64,000 nucleotides of DNA from Natranaerovirga pectinivora (GTDB taxonomy: Bacteria; Bacillota; Clostridia; Lachnospirales; DSM-24629): NCBI RefSeq assembly GCF_004342165.1, contig NZ_SMAL01000001.1, positions 237,587 through 301,586 of the forward strand. Direction: 5' to 3'. A program made the translations under genes and the position numbers. Numbering within the stretch: the stretch's first letter is position 1; every line of letters begins with the position of its first letter. Under the pieces are notes generated by a model. The model was not told the DNA's origin, did no database searches, and saw nothing but the letters and a program-made list of their open reading frames with translations. Positions 61,979-64,000 of the stretch are shown here, one piece after another.

Positions 61979-63460
61979 ATGTTGGAACAATATGATATTT
62001 ATAGTGATATTAAAGCTAGAACCAATGGGGATATATACATTGGTATCGTAGGTCCTGTTAGAACAGGAAAATCAACATTTATAAAACGTTTTATGGACTT
62101 ACTTGTATTACCTAATATTGAGAACGTACATAGTAGAGAAAGAACAAAAGATGAACTTCCGCAAAGTGCTGCAGGTAAGACAATTATGACTACAGAGCCT
62201 AAATTCATACCAAAAGAAACAGCAACAATAAAGCTATCAGAAGGATTAGAGTTTAACGTAAGAATGATAGATTGTGTTGGTTATATGGTTGAGGGGGCAG
62301 TTGGCCATAAGGAAAACGAACAAGAAAGAATGGTAAAAACACCTTGGTATGAAAATCAAATTCCATTTACTCAAGCAGCAGAAATTGGAACAAAAAAAGT
62401 AATTAATGATCATTCAACAATTGGAATAGTAATAACAGCAGACGGTTCTTTTGGTGAATTAGAACGACACAATTATTTAGCGCCAGAAGAAAGAACCATC
62501 TCTGAACTTAAAAAACTTAAAAAACCGTTTGTCGTTTTATTAAATTCAGCTAGACCTCACTCTGATGAAACTAAGTTATTGGCTGAGGAGTTAGTGGAAA
62601 AATATGATGTTTCTGTTTTACCTGTAAATTGTGAACAATTAAGAAAAGACGACATAACAAAAATTATGGAAAAAGTCTTACATGAGTTTCCTGTATCTGA
62701 AATTGACTTTGATGTTCCAAAATGGATTGAAATGCTTCCAGAAAATCATTGGATTAAAGAAGATTTACTATTAAATGTAAAAGAGATATTATCTAATGTA
62801 GATTTAATAAGAGATGTGCAAAAAGATAGTATTAAATTTCCTGAAAGCCAATATATTAAAGCATTTAGACTTGATAAGATTGATATGTCTGAGGGATGCG
62901 CTAAGATAAAAGTTGAATTTGATGATGAATATTATTATAAAGTTCTTAGTGATTTATTAGGAACTGAAGTTCAAGGAGAATATCAATTTATTTCTCTTAT
63001 TAAAAAATTCTCAATTATTAAAAGTGAGTACTCAAAAGTATCCAAAGCTTTAGAGGATGTAAAATTCAAAGGCTATGGTATTGTTGCGCCATTACTTGAT
63101 GAAATTAATTTAGATTCACCTGAAATCATCAAACATGGCAGCAAGTATGGGGTGAAAATTAAAGCTACGGCTCCTAGTATCCATATGATTCGTGCCAATA
63201 TTGAAACGGAAGTTTCTCCAATTGTTGGAACTGAGAAACAAAGTGAAGAATTGGTTAGTTATTTAATGAGTGAAGCGGAGACTGATCCAAGAAAAATATG
63301 GGAATCTAATATCTTTGGAAAGTCATTACAGGATTTGGTTAATGAAGGTTTACAGAATAAGATTTTTAGAATGCCAGAGGACAGTCAAGTTAAGTTGCAA
63401 GAAACGTTACAAAAAATTGTTAATGATGGTAGTGGCGGTTTGATTTGTATTATAATTTAA
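61979..63460 (+). CDS. spoIVA: Stage IV sporulation protein A (SpoIVA ATPase)
   Basis: SpoIVA polymerises around the forespore as the base of the spore coat. The 493-residue protein begins MLEQYDIYSDIKARTNGDIYIG and has Walker A GPVRTGKSTFIKRF near 24, DCVGYMVEGAVGH, a middle domain and the conserved C-terminal end GGLICIII needed for forespore localisation. GGAGGAAG precedes ATG 61979. It is normally transcribed by sigma-E; I could not define the promoter. A terminator lies in the first downstream repeat unit. Confidence 0.97.
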   Translation: MLEQYDIYSDIKARTNGDIYIGIVGPVRTGKSTFIKRFMDLLVLPNIENVHSRERTKDELPQSAAGKTIMTTEPKFIPKETATIKLSEGLEFNVRMIDCVGYMVEGAVGHKENEQERMVKTPWYENQIPFTQAAEIGTKKVINDHSTIGIVITADGSFGELERHNYLAPEERTISELKKLKKPFVVLLNSARPHSDETKLLAEELVEKYDVSVLPVNCEQLRKDDITKIMEKVLHEFPVSEIDFDVPKWIEMLPENHWIKEDLLLNVKEILSNVDLIRDVQKDSIKFPESQYIKAFRLDKIDMSEGCAKIKVEFDDEYYYKVLSDLLGTEVQGEYQFISLIKKFSIIKSEYSKVSKALEDVKFKGYGIVAPLLDEINLDSPEIIKHGSKYGVKIKATAPSIHMIRANIETEVSPIVGTEKQSEELVSYLMSEAETDPRKIWESNIFGKSLQDLVNEGLQNKIFRMPEDSQVKLQETLQKIVNDGSGGLICIII

Positions 63461-63473
63461 GTTTTAGTTATAA

Positions 63474-64000
63474 GGAAGGAATAGCAGATATGCTATTCCT
63501 TTTTAGGTGGTGAGTGGATTTTGATTATATATAAGTTCCAGAAACCCGCAACCATCCTTGGTTGCAAGGGTTTCGCTACGCCATCCTTGGCTACGCTATT
63601 ACACTTATATATAATAAAAATCCTTGGTCCCTAAGTTGTCTATAGTCTGGAAGGAATAGCAGAAATGCTATTCCTTTTTAGGTGGTGAGTGGATTTTGAT
63701 TATATATAAGTTCCAGAAACCCACAGCCATCCTTGGTTGCAAGGGTTTCGCTACGCCATCCTTGGCTACGCTATTACACTTATATATAACAAAAATCCTT
63801 GGTCCCTAAGTTGTCTATAGTCTGGAAGGAATAGCAGAAATGCTATTCCTTTTTAGGTGGTGAGTGGATTTTGATTATATATAAGTTCCAGAAACCCACA
63901 GCCATCCTTGGTTGCAAGGGTTTCGCTACGCCATCCTTGGCTACGCTATTACACTTATATATAACAAAAATCCTTGGTCCCTAAGTTGTCTATAGTCTGA
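63474..64000. repeat. 175-bp tandem array of structured repeats (3 copies, continues to window edge)
   Basis: GGAAGGAATAGCAG starts at 63474, 63649 and 63824, a 175-bp period. Copies 2 and 3 appear identical as read; copy 1 differs at a few positions. Each unit contains a terminator-like hairpin GGAATAGCA / TGCTATTCC + TTTTT, and a long stem (TTTTGATTATATATAAGT / ACTTATATATAAYAAAAA) enclosing two hairpins with CATCCTTGG loops (AAACCC...GGGTTT; GCCATCCTTGGC). No ORF with a ribosome site is present. The array is cut off by the window end. Confidence 0.92.
63478..63504 (+). terminator. Rho-independent terminator after spoIVA
   Basis: GGAATAGCA / TGCTATTCC around GATA, followed by five Ts. It is part of the first 175-bp repeat unit and is repeated in each later unit. 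Confidence 0.9.

Noticed and set aside
63474..64000. CRISPR array or integron attC array
   Set aside because: Units of 175 bp are repeated in full, with no variable spacers or gene cassettes and no integrase nearby.
1..64000. Phage, defence or toxin-antitoxin system
   Set aside because: No gene in the window has integrase, capsid, restriction, retron, CBASS, toxin or antitoxin motifs that I can recognise.

Overview
The window looks like a chromosomal segment of an AT-rich, endospore-forming anaerobe of the class Clostridia, perhaps a relative of Lachnospirales or Vallitaleaceae; that placement is inferred from gene content and order, not from a search. Spore genes are present (an alpha/beta-type SASP, ylbJ, a Cse60-like small protein, spoIVA). 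Anaerobic metabolism is indicated by a [FeFe] hydrogenase-type protein, a flavodiiron protein, an iron-containing alcohol dehydrogenase and pta-ackA. Nearly all genes lie on the + strand and most are housekeeping genes in an order familiar from Firmicutes.

Layout. 1-13866: end of yicC, then remA, gmk, rpoZ, priA, def, fmt, a YugP-type protease, rsmB, rlmN, the phosphatase/kinase pair prpC-prkC, rsgA, rpe and thiN. 13867-19275: a small membrane ORF, rpmB (minus), an Asp23/YloU protein, fakA, recG and a SASP gene. 19276-24097: a tandem hairpin repeat, rsmD, coaD, a coiled-coil protein, then ylbJ and tmcAL on the minus strand. 24098-31175: pta-ackA, yceD-rpmF, a convergent hydrogenase-like gene, then plsX-acpP-rnc. 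31370-40340: smc-ftsY, a Cse60-like ORF, ylxM-ffh-rpsP-khpA-rimM-trmD-rplS. 40341-51007: lepB, rbgA, rnhB, a YlqG/YlqH-type pair, yraN, pgeF, a DUF512 radical-SAM protein, der, plsY and gpsA.

51008-61978 is an accessory stretch between gpsA and spoIVA. It holds two AraC-type regulators, a Gfo/Idh/MocA oxidoreductase, two tandem AEC-family transporters, small membrane proteins, a flavodiiron protein, a GH105-type unsaturated glucuronyl hydrolase and an Fe-ADH. This suggests sugar (possibly pectin-fragment) use and redox balancing. SpoIVA follows, and the window ends in a tandem array of structured 175-bp repeats.

The least explained content is in the intergenic DNA. At least four kinds of large palindromic element occur: (1) a dispersed two-hairpin element around TTGCAAGCAAG, at five or six loci in both orientations and amplified in tandem at 19336-19644; (2) two ~200-bp imperfect palindromes (4485-4682, 43281-43480) that share an identical apical segment while their arms have diverged; (3) a near-perfect 31-bp-stem element at 41407-41492; (4) a 175-bp tandem array at 63474-64000. 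Coding sequence next to types 2 and 3 appears unusually rich in G and T on the + strand. I found no tRNA, rRNA, CRISPR array, transposase, phage gene or recognisable defence system.
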